From positions 1 through 11,383 of the forward strand of contig JBCDBH010000185.1 in NCBI GenBank assembly GCA_039184055.1: DNA of 11,383 nt, in the 5' to 3' direction. This DNA is from JBCDBH01 sp039184055. Its GTDB lineage: Bacteria; Acidobacteriota; Thermoanaerobaculia; Multivoradales; J023. Each line of letters begins with the position of its first letter. The stretch's first letter is position 1. Shown in pieces: positions 1 through 6,665 of this stretch. The position numbers were made by a program, and so were the translations under genes. The notes under the pieces are model-generated. The model was not told the DNA's origin. It saw nothing but the letters and a program-made list of their open reading frames with translations, and made no database searches.

Positions 1-31
1 ACGGAAAAAGAGCCGTCTGCGTTCGCCTAGG
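1..31. repeat. 31-bp direct repeat, copy 1
   Basis: This stretch is identical over 31 bp to positions 60-90. It begins ACGGAAAAAGAGCCGT, a short inverted repeat (ACGG/CCGT) around an A-rich loop, and ends in CCTAGG. The copy starts at the first base of the window, so the repeat or array may continue outside. It lies downstream of the stop of the minus-strand operon. Read on that strand it carries a five-T run directly after GACGGCTC, but no strong stem precedes the run, so I do not call it an intrinsic terminator. Confidence 0.9.
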
Positions 32-59
32 GTTTCCCTGAGCAGCCGGTGCACGCGGG

Positions 60-90
60 ACGGAAAAAGAGCCGTCTGCGTTCGCCTAGG
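60..90. repeat. 31-bp direct repeat, copy 2
   Basis: This is an exact second copy of positions 1-31, with a period of 59 bp and a 28-bp interval. The preceding G extends the inverted repeat to GACGG/CCGTC around an 8-nt loop. The sequence after copy 2 loosely resembles the sequence after copy 1: both contain AGCCG followed a few bases later by ACGCG. The unit may therefore be a decayed tandem repeat of about 59 bp rather than repeat plus unrelated spacer. Confidence 0.9.
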
Positions 91-145
91 CCTGCCTCCG
101 GGTAGCCGTCATACGCGATAGCGCTCCAGCTACACCCGTCCCGAC

Positions 146-2707
146 TCAACCATGAACATCCGGCACCCGATAGCCAAAGAGCGCCCCAACCAAAGCAAAA
201 AATCCAGCCTTGGGCGCCCCAGCCTTCCAATTCGCGTGCCCGATCTCAAAGCAAAGCCGCCACTGCTCGAAGAGCACCCTGTAGGCCGCGAACACCGAGT
301 TCTTCGGATCGTAGATATGCGTCGCCTCCGAGGTGACACCGTTGAGCTCCAGCACCTTGAAGTCCCCCGTCTTGAACGCCTCCCACGACTCCGCACGCAG
401 ATCGTAGCGACCAAAATGGAAGCCTTCGTATCCACGACTGAGCGTGTCGACCGCCTGCTCCAGCTCGGACGTCATGTGCTCCCGACCATCCAGGAATACC
501 GCGCCACGACAATGGGTGCCGAGGTCGGCCAGCGAGACTTCGTCCCCGCTACGCGGCACGTCTTCGAGCTGTGACGCGGTAAACCGCTTTACATACGCCT
601 CGGCCATCGCCACCGCGCGAGGGTCGTCATGGATCAGATCATCCAGATTGCGCTCCCCATCGCCGGTGACCGTGGGGCGAACCTTTTCCGTCACCGAGAA
701 GATCCGGCCACGCTCTGAGCCCAGCTCCTGTAGCCAGAAGACTCCGAGCTCGGGACCGTCGACAAACGCCTGGACGATGATCTCGGCGCTTTGCATCCGG
801 GCGAAATACGCCTCGGTCTCGTCGCGCTCGCGAATCACCTTGACCCCGTCACCACGTTGCCCAGCGTTGGGTTTGAGCACCATCGGCAAACCGTGTTCTT
901 CGATGAACGCGTCGAGTCTCGTCTCGCGCTCGCTCTCCTCGATCGGCAGAAGCTCGAAGGGCGCGACCTTGGCGGGATCGAGCCGGTCGAGAATCTGCGC
1001 TTTCGACTCACCGACAAAGCCACCCCCGGCGTTCATGCCCGGGTTGGCGGCGGTGAAGACGGTGATCGAGCGAAAACGGATCATCTGCACGATCGCCCAC
1101 AGCAGCACCGGCGGGTAGAAGATCCAGCGTGGCCAATACTCCCAACGGCTCATCCGGATCCACTTGCCACGCAGCCGTCGACGTCCACGGTGGGTGGCGA
1201 AACCACGCGCCAGGGTGAGAACGATGTAGATCAGCAGCGCGATGCCGATCGCACCCGGGATGGCGTATTTGGCGAAAGTCTCGAAACCCGAGAGGACCCG
1301 TTCGCCAAACGCCTGGGCGAGCCCGACCAGCATCGGCGTCCACACGATGGTCGGCGCCATCAGGTAGAAGGCGAATTTGAACGGGTTGAGACGCATCAAG
1401 CCGGCGGTGATGTAGACCGGCATGCGGCTTCCGGGTACGAAGCGGCTGATGAACACCACCATCGGGCCACGCTGCTGGAACCAATAGGTGCTGCGTTCGA
1501 TGTCGTCGTCGCTGAGCAGCCACGAAAAGGGAGGTCGATACAGCCACGGTCGACCGAGCACCCGACCGACGCTGAACAACAACATGTCGCCGACGAAAAT
1601 ACCGAGCGAGCACCCGACGACGGCCCAGATGAAGTCGATACGCCCCTGCGCGACGAGCAAGCCGGACGCGATACAGGTGAGATCCTCGCTCACCAGGGTC
1701 GCGGCGGCGAGCAGGATCACCCAAATGACGATCGCCATGCCCTGCACGGTGGGTAGCGAGACGTCGGCCTTGGAGGCGGTGACCCGTTCGGCAGGCGCCT
1801 GATCACGGGTTCGAGCGCGACCCGCTTCCACCGTGGTGACGAAGCTGGCGATCGGCTCGACGAGATCACTCGGCCGCGTGAAGACGAGAAAGTGGTTGGC
1901 GCCCTCGAAGGTGATCAGCTCGCTCTGCGGCATCAAGCGATACGACTCTTCGGCCGCCGCATAGGGCACCAGAATGTCTTTGTCACCGTGGAGAACCATC
2001 GCCGGTCCGTCCCACGATTCGAGAATGCCACGCAACGGACGCTGATCCGTATCGAAGAAATTGCGCGCGTACGAGACGTTGAGCATGCTCCGATCGAACA
2101 GGCCGAAATGCGGCACCGCCTCTTCGAGCAAGAAGAGGCCGAGCAGCTGAAAACCGTGAAGCGCGCGGTTGAGATTGCGATCACCGAGCAGCTCGAGCTC
2201 TTGCACGCCCACCGCCGAGAGCAAGATCAACGACGACACACGTTCGGGAATGTCGTCGGCGACATGGAGCGCGACACCGCCACCGAGGCTGAAGCCCACC
2301 AGATGCGCGCGATCGATCTCGAGACGGTCGAGCAGGGTCTCGACGTAGCGTGCGTGGGCGCGGATCGAGTAGTCGGGAATGCTCTGGGTGGAATCGCCAA
2401 AGCCGGGAAGATCGGGCGCGATCACCCAGGCGCGTGACCCCAGCTCGTCGGCCATCGCGCTGAAGTCGGCCGCCGCGCCCGGGCTGCCGTGGAGCAACAC
2501 GATCGCCGGTCCGGCGTCACGGCTGCCCCACTCACGATAGGCGAGGGTGACGGTGCGCTCGTCGAGAGCTTCGCCGTCCTTGACCGCCGGTACGGTGAGA
2601 GTACGAGACTCCGGCGCCGGAGCCGGCGGCGGGCTGGTGAGACGAACGACGTGGGACGCCGCGAGGAGGACGAGATAGACGGCGACCAGCCGCCAACGCC
2701 AACGCAC
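146..2707 (-). CDS. alpha/beta hydrolase - DedA (VTT) - ATP-grasp fusion membrane protein
   Basis: An 853-aa protein with three parts. Residues 5-22 form a hydrophobic N-terminal helix, likely a signal anchor. Residues ~60-292 are an alpha/beta hydrolase: oxyanion-hole motif LLHGSPG (71-77), nucleophile elbow GFSLGG with S140, probable acid D244 in HGDKDILVP and H272 in GANHF. Residues ~322-500 are a DedA/VTT (SNARE-associated) domain with E341/D342, G373-D374 and the family motif SRFVPGSR (R422, R428). DedA proteins include lipid flippases. Residues ~570-830 resemble ATP-grasp ligases: VLKPNAGQRGDGVKVI (K612), IVQAFVDGPELG and the metal-site-like LELNG (E787, N789). The start is GTG at 2707, with AAGGAG 7 nt upstream; no in-frame ATG is better placed. 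It is the last gene of the operon, 32 nt after the NRDE gene. The sequence supports the domain calls; the combined reaction is unknown. A role in hydrolysing, moving and ligating a lipid-linked substrate is inference. Confidence 0.9.
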   Translation of the reverse strand: MRWRWRLVAVYLVLLAASHVVRLTSPPPAPAPESRTLTVPAVKDGEALDERTVTLAYREWGSRDAGPAIVLLHGSPGAAADFSAMADELGSRAWVIAPDLPGFGDSTQSIPDYSIRAHARYVETLLDRLEIDRAHLVGFSLGGGVALHVADDIPERVSSLILLSAVGVQELELLGDRNLNRALHGFQLLGLFLLEEAVPHFGLFDRSMLNVSYARNFFDTDQRPLRGILESWDGPAMVLHGDKDILVPYAAAEESYRLMPQSELITFEGANHFLVFTRPSDLVEPIASFVTTVEAGRARTRDQAPAERVTASKADVSLPTVQGMAIVIWVILLAAATLVSEDLTCIASGLLVAQGRIDFIWAVVGCSLGIFVGDMLLFSVGRVLGRPWLYRPPFSWLLSDDDIERSTYWFQQRGPMVVFISRFVPGSRMPVYITAGLMRLNPFKFAFYLMAPTIVWTPMLVGLAQAFGERVLSGFETFAKYAIPGAIGIALLIYIVLTLARGFATHRGRRRLRGKWIRMSRWEYWPRWIFYPPVLLWAIVQMIRFRSITVFTAANPGMNAGGGFVGESKAQILDRLDPAKVAPFELLPIEESERETRLDAFIEEHGLPMVLKPNAGQRGDGVKVIRERDETEAYFARMQSAEIIVQAFVDGPELGVFWLQELGSERGRIFSVTEKVRPTVTGDGERNLDDLIHDDPRAVAMAEAYVKRFTASQLEDVPRSGDEVSLADLGTHCRGAVFLDGREHMTSELEQAVDTLSRGYEGFHFGRYDLRAESWEAFKTGDFKVLELNGVTSEATHIYDPKNSVFAAYRVLFEQWRLCFEIGHANWKAGAPKAGFFALVGALFGYRVPDVHG

Positions 2708-2714
2708 GTGTCGA

Positions 2715-2720
2715 CTCCTT
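2715..2720 (-). promoter_or_regulatory. Shine-Dalgarno AAGGAG for the 853-aa fusion gene
   Basis: AAGGAG ends 7 nt before the GTG at 2707. It fixes that GTG as the start of the hydrolase-DedA-ATP-grasp gene. Confidence 0.8.
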
Positions 2721-2739
2721 GAAGTTGAGAGGGTTTCCG

Positions 2740-3480
2740 TCAGGCCGTGGCGAGGAGCGCGCGTCGACCGAGCGTCAGAGGTGGCGCCAGCTCGACGTCA
2801 CAAGGCGCGCCGTCGGCATACGAGATGGACACCGTCTCCGCATCGACCCGCACCCAGCTGAAGCTCACCGTGGCGGCGTCGTCGCGGTGCATACAGGGCG
2901 AGAGGGCGCCACGCTCGGGTTCGCGCGAGCGATGGTAAGCCAATTGCCGCGCGCGATCCGGCCCACCGGCGGCGAGTACGGTGTCACGCCACAGCGCTTG
3001 CCGCGACGCCGCGACTTCGTCGGCACGTTTCGACGACGAGAAAAGCGGCACCGGCGAGGGTGATGGGGACACCGACAGACGTCTGCCGTCCCACCACGCG
3101 CGCTGCGCCGGCTCGGAACGATCGAGCGCCAAGAGCGTGAACGGCCGATACCGCCGAAGCTCGACGGCGCTCAGCCGTGCGAAGACCTCGGCGGCACGGG
3201 GCGCCGAGGCGAGCTCGAGCAAGAGCAAACCGCGACTACGCTGGTCGACCGGCTGGGGCGCGGCGGGCGGATAGCGGTTGAGCAAGCACATCGTCACGCC
3301 ATGCTCGTTGACCAGGAGCCAGGTGCCTCCGGCGTCGGTATCGATCGGCGCCAGAAAACGCACGCCGTCTTGTTCGTGCACGCTCGGCGCCGCCGCGCGT
3401 TGCCGCGTGTGCTGCTCGTCACGGTTGAAGAAGAGCTCGTAGCCACCGGCATCGGTGGCGAGCCAGCTCACTGTGCACAT
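2740..3480 (-). CDS. NRDE / TANGO2-like family protein
   Basis: A 246-aa protein of the NRDE family, which includes eukaryotic TANGO2. The family hallmark is the N-terminus MCTVSW, with Cys2 exposed after Met removal as in Ntn-type hydrolases, followed by ELFFNRDE (N19-E22), then GGTWLLVNEHGV and a C-terminal CMHRDDAATVSFSWV block typical of the family. The open frame continues to 3729, but the hallmark begins at the ATG at 3480, and the upstream extension is Arg-rich shadow sequence. The ATG overlaps the end of the DinB-like gene by 13 nt, suggesting translational coupling. No signal peptide or membrane segment is visible, so it is probably cytoplasmic. TANGO2 has been linked to lipid/acyl-CoA and heme handling, but the bacterial biochemical activity is not settled. 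The family call is strong; the role is open. Confidence 0.9.
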   Translation of the reverse strand: MCTVSWLATDAGGYELFFNRDEQHTRQRAAAPSVHEQDGVRFLAPIDTDAGGTWLLVNEHGVTMCLLNRYPPAAPQPVDQRSRGLLLLELASAPRAAEVFARLSAVELRRYRPFTLLALDRSEPAQRAWWDGRRLSVSPSPSPVPLFSSSKRADEVAASRQALWRDTVLAAGGPDRARQLAYHRSREPERGALSPCMHRDDAATVSFSWVRVDAETVSISYADGAPCDVELAPPLTLGRRALLATA

Positions 3481-3983
3481 GTAGCCACGGCGCTCCGGTA
3501 TTCGAGCGTCGACGGCGCAACCCCGAACGTGGCGTCGACCTCGACGCCGCGCACCGCGAGCAAATGTGCGATCAGCGCGTAGTGGTGAATGGTGTGGCTG
3601 AGCAAGAACTGGAGCTCGCGCGCCACGGTCGATTGGCTCCACGGATCGGCGTGTTCCCACGCCGCCGCGTCGTGACGCACCCGCACCGGCTGGTTTGCCG
3701 CATCGACCGACAGGGCATCGAGCGCGCACACCAGCTCGTCGACTCGCGCCAAGGCGATGTTCGGGTCGCGTTCGACCTCGACGTCGCGCTCACGAGCGTC
3801 GTAGTCGATCAGGCCATCGGCGTCGAGGCCGCGGAGGAAACATCGATAGGCGTCGAAGCAATGACGCAAATGAGCGCCGACGCCACTCGTGCTCCCGCTC
3901 GGCTCCAGGTGGGCAGGATCGAGTTGCGCGAGCAGATCGCGCGCCTGAGCCAAGACGGCAATGTTTTGTTGGCCGAGACTCAT
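3468..3983 (-). CDS. DinB-like four-helix-bundle protein
   Basis: A 171-aa protein that looks like a DinB/YfiT-type helical bundle. This superfamily often binds a divalent metal through three histidines and includes thiol-dependent transferases. Candidate ligands are H41 in GAHLRHCFDAY and the H130/H133/H134 cluster in LLSHTIHHYALI. The spacing of an early His on helix 2 and a late HxxHH on another helix suits the fold. The ATG at 3983 has GAGGAG 5 nt upstream. It overlaps the stop of the acyltransferase by 4 nt (ATGA), and its 3' end overlaps the NRDE start by 13 nt, so the three genes are probably translated together. No membrane segment is visible. The substrate is unknown; the name reflects fold similarity and does not imply DNA damage function. 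Confidence 0.8.
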   Translation of the reverse strand: MSLGQQNIAVLAQARDLLAQLDPAHLEPSGSTSGVGAHLRHCFDAYRCFLRGLDADGLIDYDARERDVEVERDPNIALARVDELVCALDALSVDAANQPVRVRHDAAAWEHADPWSQSTVARELQFLLSHTIHHYALIAHLLAVRGVEVDATFGVAPSTLEYRSAVATCAQ

Positions 3984-4816
3984 GGATTCTCCTCACTCAC
4001 TTCTGGTGTCGAGCCGCCGAAGAAGGTCCGAACCTGCCGCTCGTCCATGGCTTCGATATCGAACAACACCAGGAAATCGATGGTCTTGAATTCTCGGTCG
4101 ATGGCCGGGTGGCCACAGACCTTGGCACCATGACGGAGATAGGTACGAAAAAGCCGTGGAATGGTGGCAGGGGTCTCGGGATCGACCTCGAAGCCAGGAT
4201 CATAGCAGCGGTGCTCCGGTTGTGGCGCCACCTCGATACGCGGGTGCATATGCCCGAGTTTGGTGAGATGGTCGTACATCGCCCTTCCTTCGACAGGGTC
4301 CTGACTGGTCAACGAGCAGCAGCCGAAAAGATAACGTTTCTGGTTGCTCGACATGTAAAGCGCCAGTCCACGCCAGAGGAGATAGAGCACCTGGGTATTG
4401 CGATGGTCGGCGGCGACACAGGCTCGCCCCACTTCGACCGCGTTGCGTCGCACATCGTCGGGCAGGTCGCCGAGCCGGAACTCCCCTTCGGAGTAGAAGC
4501 CATCGTGAGTATCGGCCATTTCCGACGTCTGCATGCGATACGTGCCGACCACCGTGTCGTGCTCGTCGAGTACGACGAGATGGTGACAGACGGCATCGAA
4601 GGCGTCGGTGTCGCGGCCGGTTTCGAAGGAGCTCGCCAACCCTTCATCGAGCTCGAGATTGAACACCTCGAAACGGAGACGCAAGGACGCGTCGAGCTCT
4701 TCCAGGGTGCGAGCAAAGCGCAGCGTATAGCGGCCTTCGCGCTGCTCGACGGTGGGAACCAGCTCGGCGAAGACCGGGTACGACGCGATGTTGAGGGTGG
4801 GGGATCCAGGGTCCAT
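3980..4816 (-). CDS. OlsB-like GNAT N-acyltransferase (ornithine-lipid / hemolysin-like family)
   Basis: A 278-aa protein with the layout of OlsB-type GNAT acyltransferases, which transfer a 3-hydroxyacyl group from ACP to the alpha-amine of ornithine in the first step of ornithine-lipid synthesis. Visible family blocks are LRLRFEVFNLEL (~45-56), GRDTDAFDAVCHHLVVLD (~67-84), VVGTYRMQ, FYSEGEF, VEVGRACVAADHRNTQVLYLLWRGLALYM with the acyl-donor binding region, and LFGCCSLTSQDP. These match the family better than generic GNAT acetyltransferases. No OlsA-like second acyltransferase is seen in the window, so the product could be a lyso-lipoamino acid, an exosortase-system acyl product, or ornithine lipid completed elsewhere. 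The ATG at 4816 lies an unusual 14 nt after GGAGGAG, with a 10-bp palindrome in between. The gene overlaps the DinB-like gene by 4 nt. The acceptor amine is not shown by the sequence. Confidence 0.85.
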   Translation of the reverse strand: MDPGSPTLNIASYPVFAELVPTVEQREGRYTLRFARTLEELDASLRLRFEVFNLELDEGLASSFETGRDTDAFDAVCHHLVVLDEHDTVVGTYRMQTSEMADTHDGFYSEGEFRLGDLPDDVRRNAVEVGRACVAADHRNTQVLYLLWRGLALYMSSNQKRYLFGCCSLTSQDPVEGRAMYDHLTKLGHMHPRIEVAPQPEHRCYDPGFEVDPETPATIPRLFRTYLRHGAKVCGHPAIDREFKTIDFLVLFDIEAMDERQVRTFFGGSTPEVSEENP

Positions 4817-4820
4817 CGAT

Positions 4821-4837
4821 CGCTGCAGCGCTCCTCC
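4821..4837 (-). promoter_or_regulatory. Distant Shine-Dalgarno plus palindrome before the acyltransferase start
   Basis: GGAGGAG (4831-4837) sits 14 nt before the ATG at 4816. The perfect 10-bp palindrome CGCTGCAGCG (4821-4830) fills most of the gap. The other starts in this operon have 5-7 nt. A short hairpin (CGC/GCG stem, TGCA loop) could bring the site closer to the start or tune initiation; this is inference. Confidence 0.45.
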
Positions 4838-4849
4838 AGTAATCGCAGC

Positions 4850-5620
4850 TTACCGCACGCGACGGATCGATGTGGCATCGGCTTGCAGGACCCAGAGATC
4901 GCGACCGTGCCGAGTCACCTCACCCGTGATCTCGACCGTCTCGGCGACGTACGGGTAGATGGTCTCGAAATCGATCGCGCCGCCGTCCGCATCGGTGAGT
5001 AGCAAGCGATCGAATGGCAGGCCGCTGGCGTCACGCAAGACGAACATCGGTGGGATACCACCCGATAGGCAGCGCACCGCACACGCCCGATGCGCCTTGC
5101 CTTCACCGGGCTTCATGACCCCCAGATAGCATTTGCTGTCGAGGATCTCCCCGACCATGGCATGGGTGCCGTGCCCGATCGCGATCGGCTCGGGAGCGGC
5201 CTCTCCTTCGATCCGACTGATCGAATCCGGTACGACTTCGATCATCGTTTCACCACCGCGGAAGTTCAACGTACCGTCGAGACGCACTCGCTGACCGTCG
5301 AAATCGGCCACGTACGCGTCGGCGCCGAATTTGAAGGGTGCCACCAAATGAAAGGTGGTGACGGACCCCGGCGCCCCGGGTTCGTCGACGTCGAGCTGCG
5401 GATACGGCGTGGCGCGGATCGTGCCTTCGAAGCTACGGATGGTGCCGAATTCGTGCACCGACGGCGCGAAGGGACCTTGGGCGGCGAGCAGGACGAGCGG
5501 CACCACCACCGCCAAACCCAAGAGCACGACGACTACGTTGCGCACCAGCTTGCCGGTGTGCTTCGGGGCGTTTTCCTCCCAACCGATATAGAACTCGTCA
5601 CCGGTCTTGTCGTCACGCAT
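4850..5620 (-). CDS. Membrane-anchored Cys/His-motif protein of the Rieske/ferric-reductase cassette
   Basis: A 256-aa protein. The N-terminus (DEFYIGWEENAPKH, residues 8-21) is followed by one transmembrane helix (~27-47), so the bulk is probably periplasmic. Residues ~60-140 look beta-rich. Residues 149-190 hold a dense signature: H150, H153, then GEILDSKCYLGVMKPGEGK with C164, then HRACAVRCLSGGIPP with H177, C180 and C184. The Cys/His spacing suggests metal or cofactor binding or a redox disulfide, but is not the CXXCH cytochrome c motif. A C-terminal beta-rich domain follows (~190-256). The ATG at 5620 is chosen because GAGGAGG lies 7 nt upstream and the start overlaps the previous stop by 1 nt (TGATG). 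The longer frame to 5788 would begin inside the Rieske domain coding sequence. It is probably a partner of the Rieske membrane reductase. The function is unknown to me. Confidence 0.8.
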   Translation of the reverse strand: MRDDKTGDEFYIGWEENAPKHTGKLVRNVVVVLLGLAVVVPLVLLAAQGPFAPSVHEFGTIRSFEGTIRATPYPQLDVDEPGAPGSVTTFHLVAPFKFGADAYVADFDGQRVRLDGTLNFRGGETMIEVVPDSISRIEGEAAPEPIAIGHGTHAMVGEILDSKCYLGVMKPGEGKAHRACAVRCLSGGIPPMFVLRDASGLPFDRLLLTDADGGAIDFETIYPYVAETVEITGEVTRHGRDLWVLQADATSIRRVR

Positions 5621-6663
5621 CACGCCACCTCCTCGATACGGGCCGGTTCGACCCGCGTCCCGGCGGGCAACGGCTGCGGATCGACCCACACCCGTCCGTC
5701 GTCGACACGGACCCGGAAGGTCGGTACTTTTTCGGTGAACGGCGGGGGCGAAGCGCCGTCGTCGGGACGGTATTGGTAGCCATGCCACGGACAGACGACA
5801 CAGCCGTCGACGATTTTGCCTTCGCCGAGCGGGCCGTTCTGGTGTCGGCAGACGTTCGAGATCGCCGAGACCTTGCCACCATATTTGAAGATCGCCACCC
5901 GCTCACCGGCCAAGGTCACGACCCGGGCGCGGGTGTCGGGAATGTCGGCGACGGTGCCACAGTCGACGAAGCCATCGGCCACCGGACCGGTGCGCTCGAC
6001 ATCGACGGCTTTCTCCCGCATACCCACGACGACATGGAGCCCGAAGACCCACAGCGCGCCGGCGAGCACCACGCCAGCGAGCGCGGGGTTCTGTTCCTGC
6101 TGCAACACACCGAGCACGACGTGGAGCACGATCAGACCGTAGGCGACATAGACCAGCATGTGGAGGGCCTTCCACACCGGTGCGGTGAGGTTGGCGAGCC
6201 AGAAATCATGACTGGTCGCCGCCATCAAAAAGAGGATGATCAGCGCCGCGAAGCCGAGCGGCTGAAACGGAAAGTCGATCAGGCTGTCGAAGCGCGGATT
6301 ACCGGTGAGGAGCGACACCAGGGGATTCACATCCCCAAAGCCGTGGAATTGCAGGGTCGCCAGGGCACCGTGCGCGAACGCCAGAATGAACATCGTGACG
6401 CCGAGATGACGACGGTTGTAGAGCAAGGGCGCGAAGCGTCGGTCGAGACGCGCCAACGGCCCGATCGAGAGAATGATGTGGAGGAGGAGAAAGGCGCCGG
6501 TACCAAAAGCCCGGATCATCATCGTCTCGGCGGTCGCTCGGGGCGCGAACACCGCGCCGAGACCGAGAAAGCACGCCAGATAGAGCAACACACCGGCGAG
6601 CAAGACCAGGTCGTAGCGTCGTTTCTGCCGATTCCACTGCACGCCTTGATACGACACACCCAT
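5620..6663 (-). CDS. Ferric-reductase-like transmembrane domain fused to a Rieske [2Fe-2S] domain
   Basis: A 347-aa protein. Residues ~18-215 form about six membrane helices of the ferric-reductase-like/MsrQ type, with in-membrane histidines suited to b-heme ligation: H62 (LLHIILSIGP), H98 (LAFAHGAL), H168 (KALHMLVYVAYG) and H181 (LIVLHVVLGV). Residues ~230-330 form a Rieske domain with both cluster motifs: C272-R-H274 and C291-P-W-H294, 16 residues between H274 and C291. Its sequence (CRHQNGPLGEGKIVDGCVVCPWHGYQY) resembles soluble Rieske ferredoxins. The Rieske domain probably follows the last helix on the cytoplasmic or periplasmic face; topology is not fixed here. The ATG at 6663 has GAGGAGG 7 nt upstream; an in-frame TTG two codons earlier is worse placed. 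It starts 2 nt after the previous stop. A role in transmembrane electron transfer is a well-supported inference; the donor and acceptor are unknown. Confidence 0.9.
   Translation of the reverse strand: MGVSYQGVQWNRQKRRYDLVLLAGVLLYLACFLGLGAVFAPRATAETMMIRAFGTGAFLLLHIILSIGPLARLDRRFAPLLYNRRHLGVTMFILAFAHGALATLQFHGFGDVNPLVSLLTGNPRFDSLIDFPFQPLGFAALIILFLMAATSHDFWLANLTAPVWKALHMLVYVAYGLIVLHVVLGVLQQEQNPALAGVVLAGALWVFGLHVVVGMREKAVDVERTGPVADGFVDCGTVADIPDTRARVVTLAGERVAIFKYGGKVSAISNVCRHQNGPLGEGKIVDGCVVCPWHGYQYRPDDGASPPPFTEKVPTFRVRVDDGRVWVDPQPLPAGTRVEPARIEEVA
5628..5634 (-). promoter_or_regulatory. Shine-Dalgarno GAGGAGG for the 256-aa Cys/His protein
   Basis: GAGGAGG ends 7 nt before the ATG at 5620 and lies inside the last codons of the Rieske fusion gene. 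It decides the short start and indicates coupled translation. Confidence 0.75.
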
Positions 6664-6665
6664 GA

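Noticed and set aside
1..90. CRISPR array (31-bp repeats, 28-bp interval)
   Set aside because: Only two copies are visible, no cas gene is in the window, and the stretches following the copies resemble each other. Kept as a direct repeat.
791..1756. 321-aa plus-strand open frame
   Set aside because: It is antisense to the DedA and ATP-grasp parts of the fusion gene; composition is polar and repetitive and no family is recognisable.
3481..3729. N-terminal extension of the NRDE protein
   Set aside because: The family starts at MCTVSW with Cys2; the extension overlaps the DinB-like gene and is Arg-rich.
3695..5002. 435-aa plus-strand open frame
   Set aside because: It lies antisense to the acyltransferase and DinB-like genes, which have clear family motifs. 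Its product is Arg/His-rich without domains, as expected of a high-GC shadow frame.
5621..5788. N-terminal extension of the 256-aa Cys/His protein
   Set aside because: It overlaps the Rieske coding sequence; a strong Shine-Dalgarno and stop-start overlap support the start at 5620.
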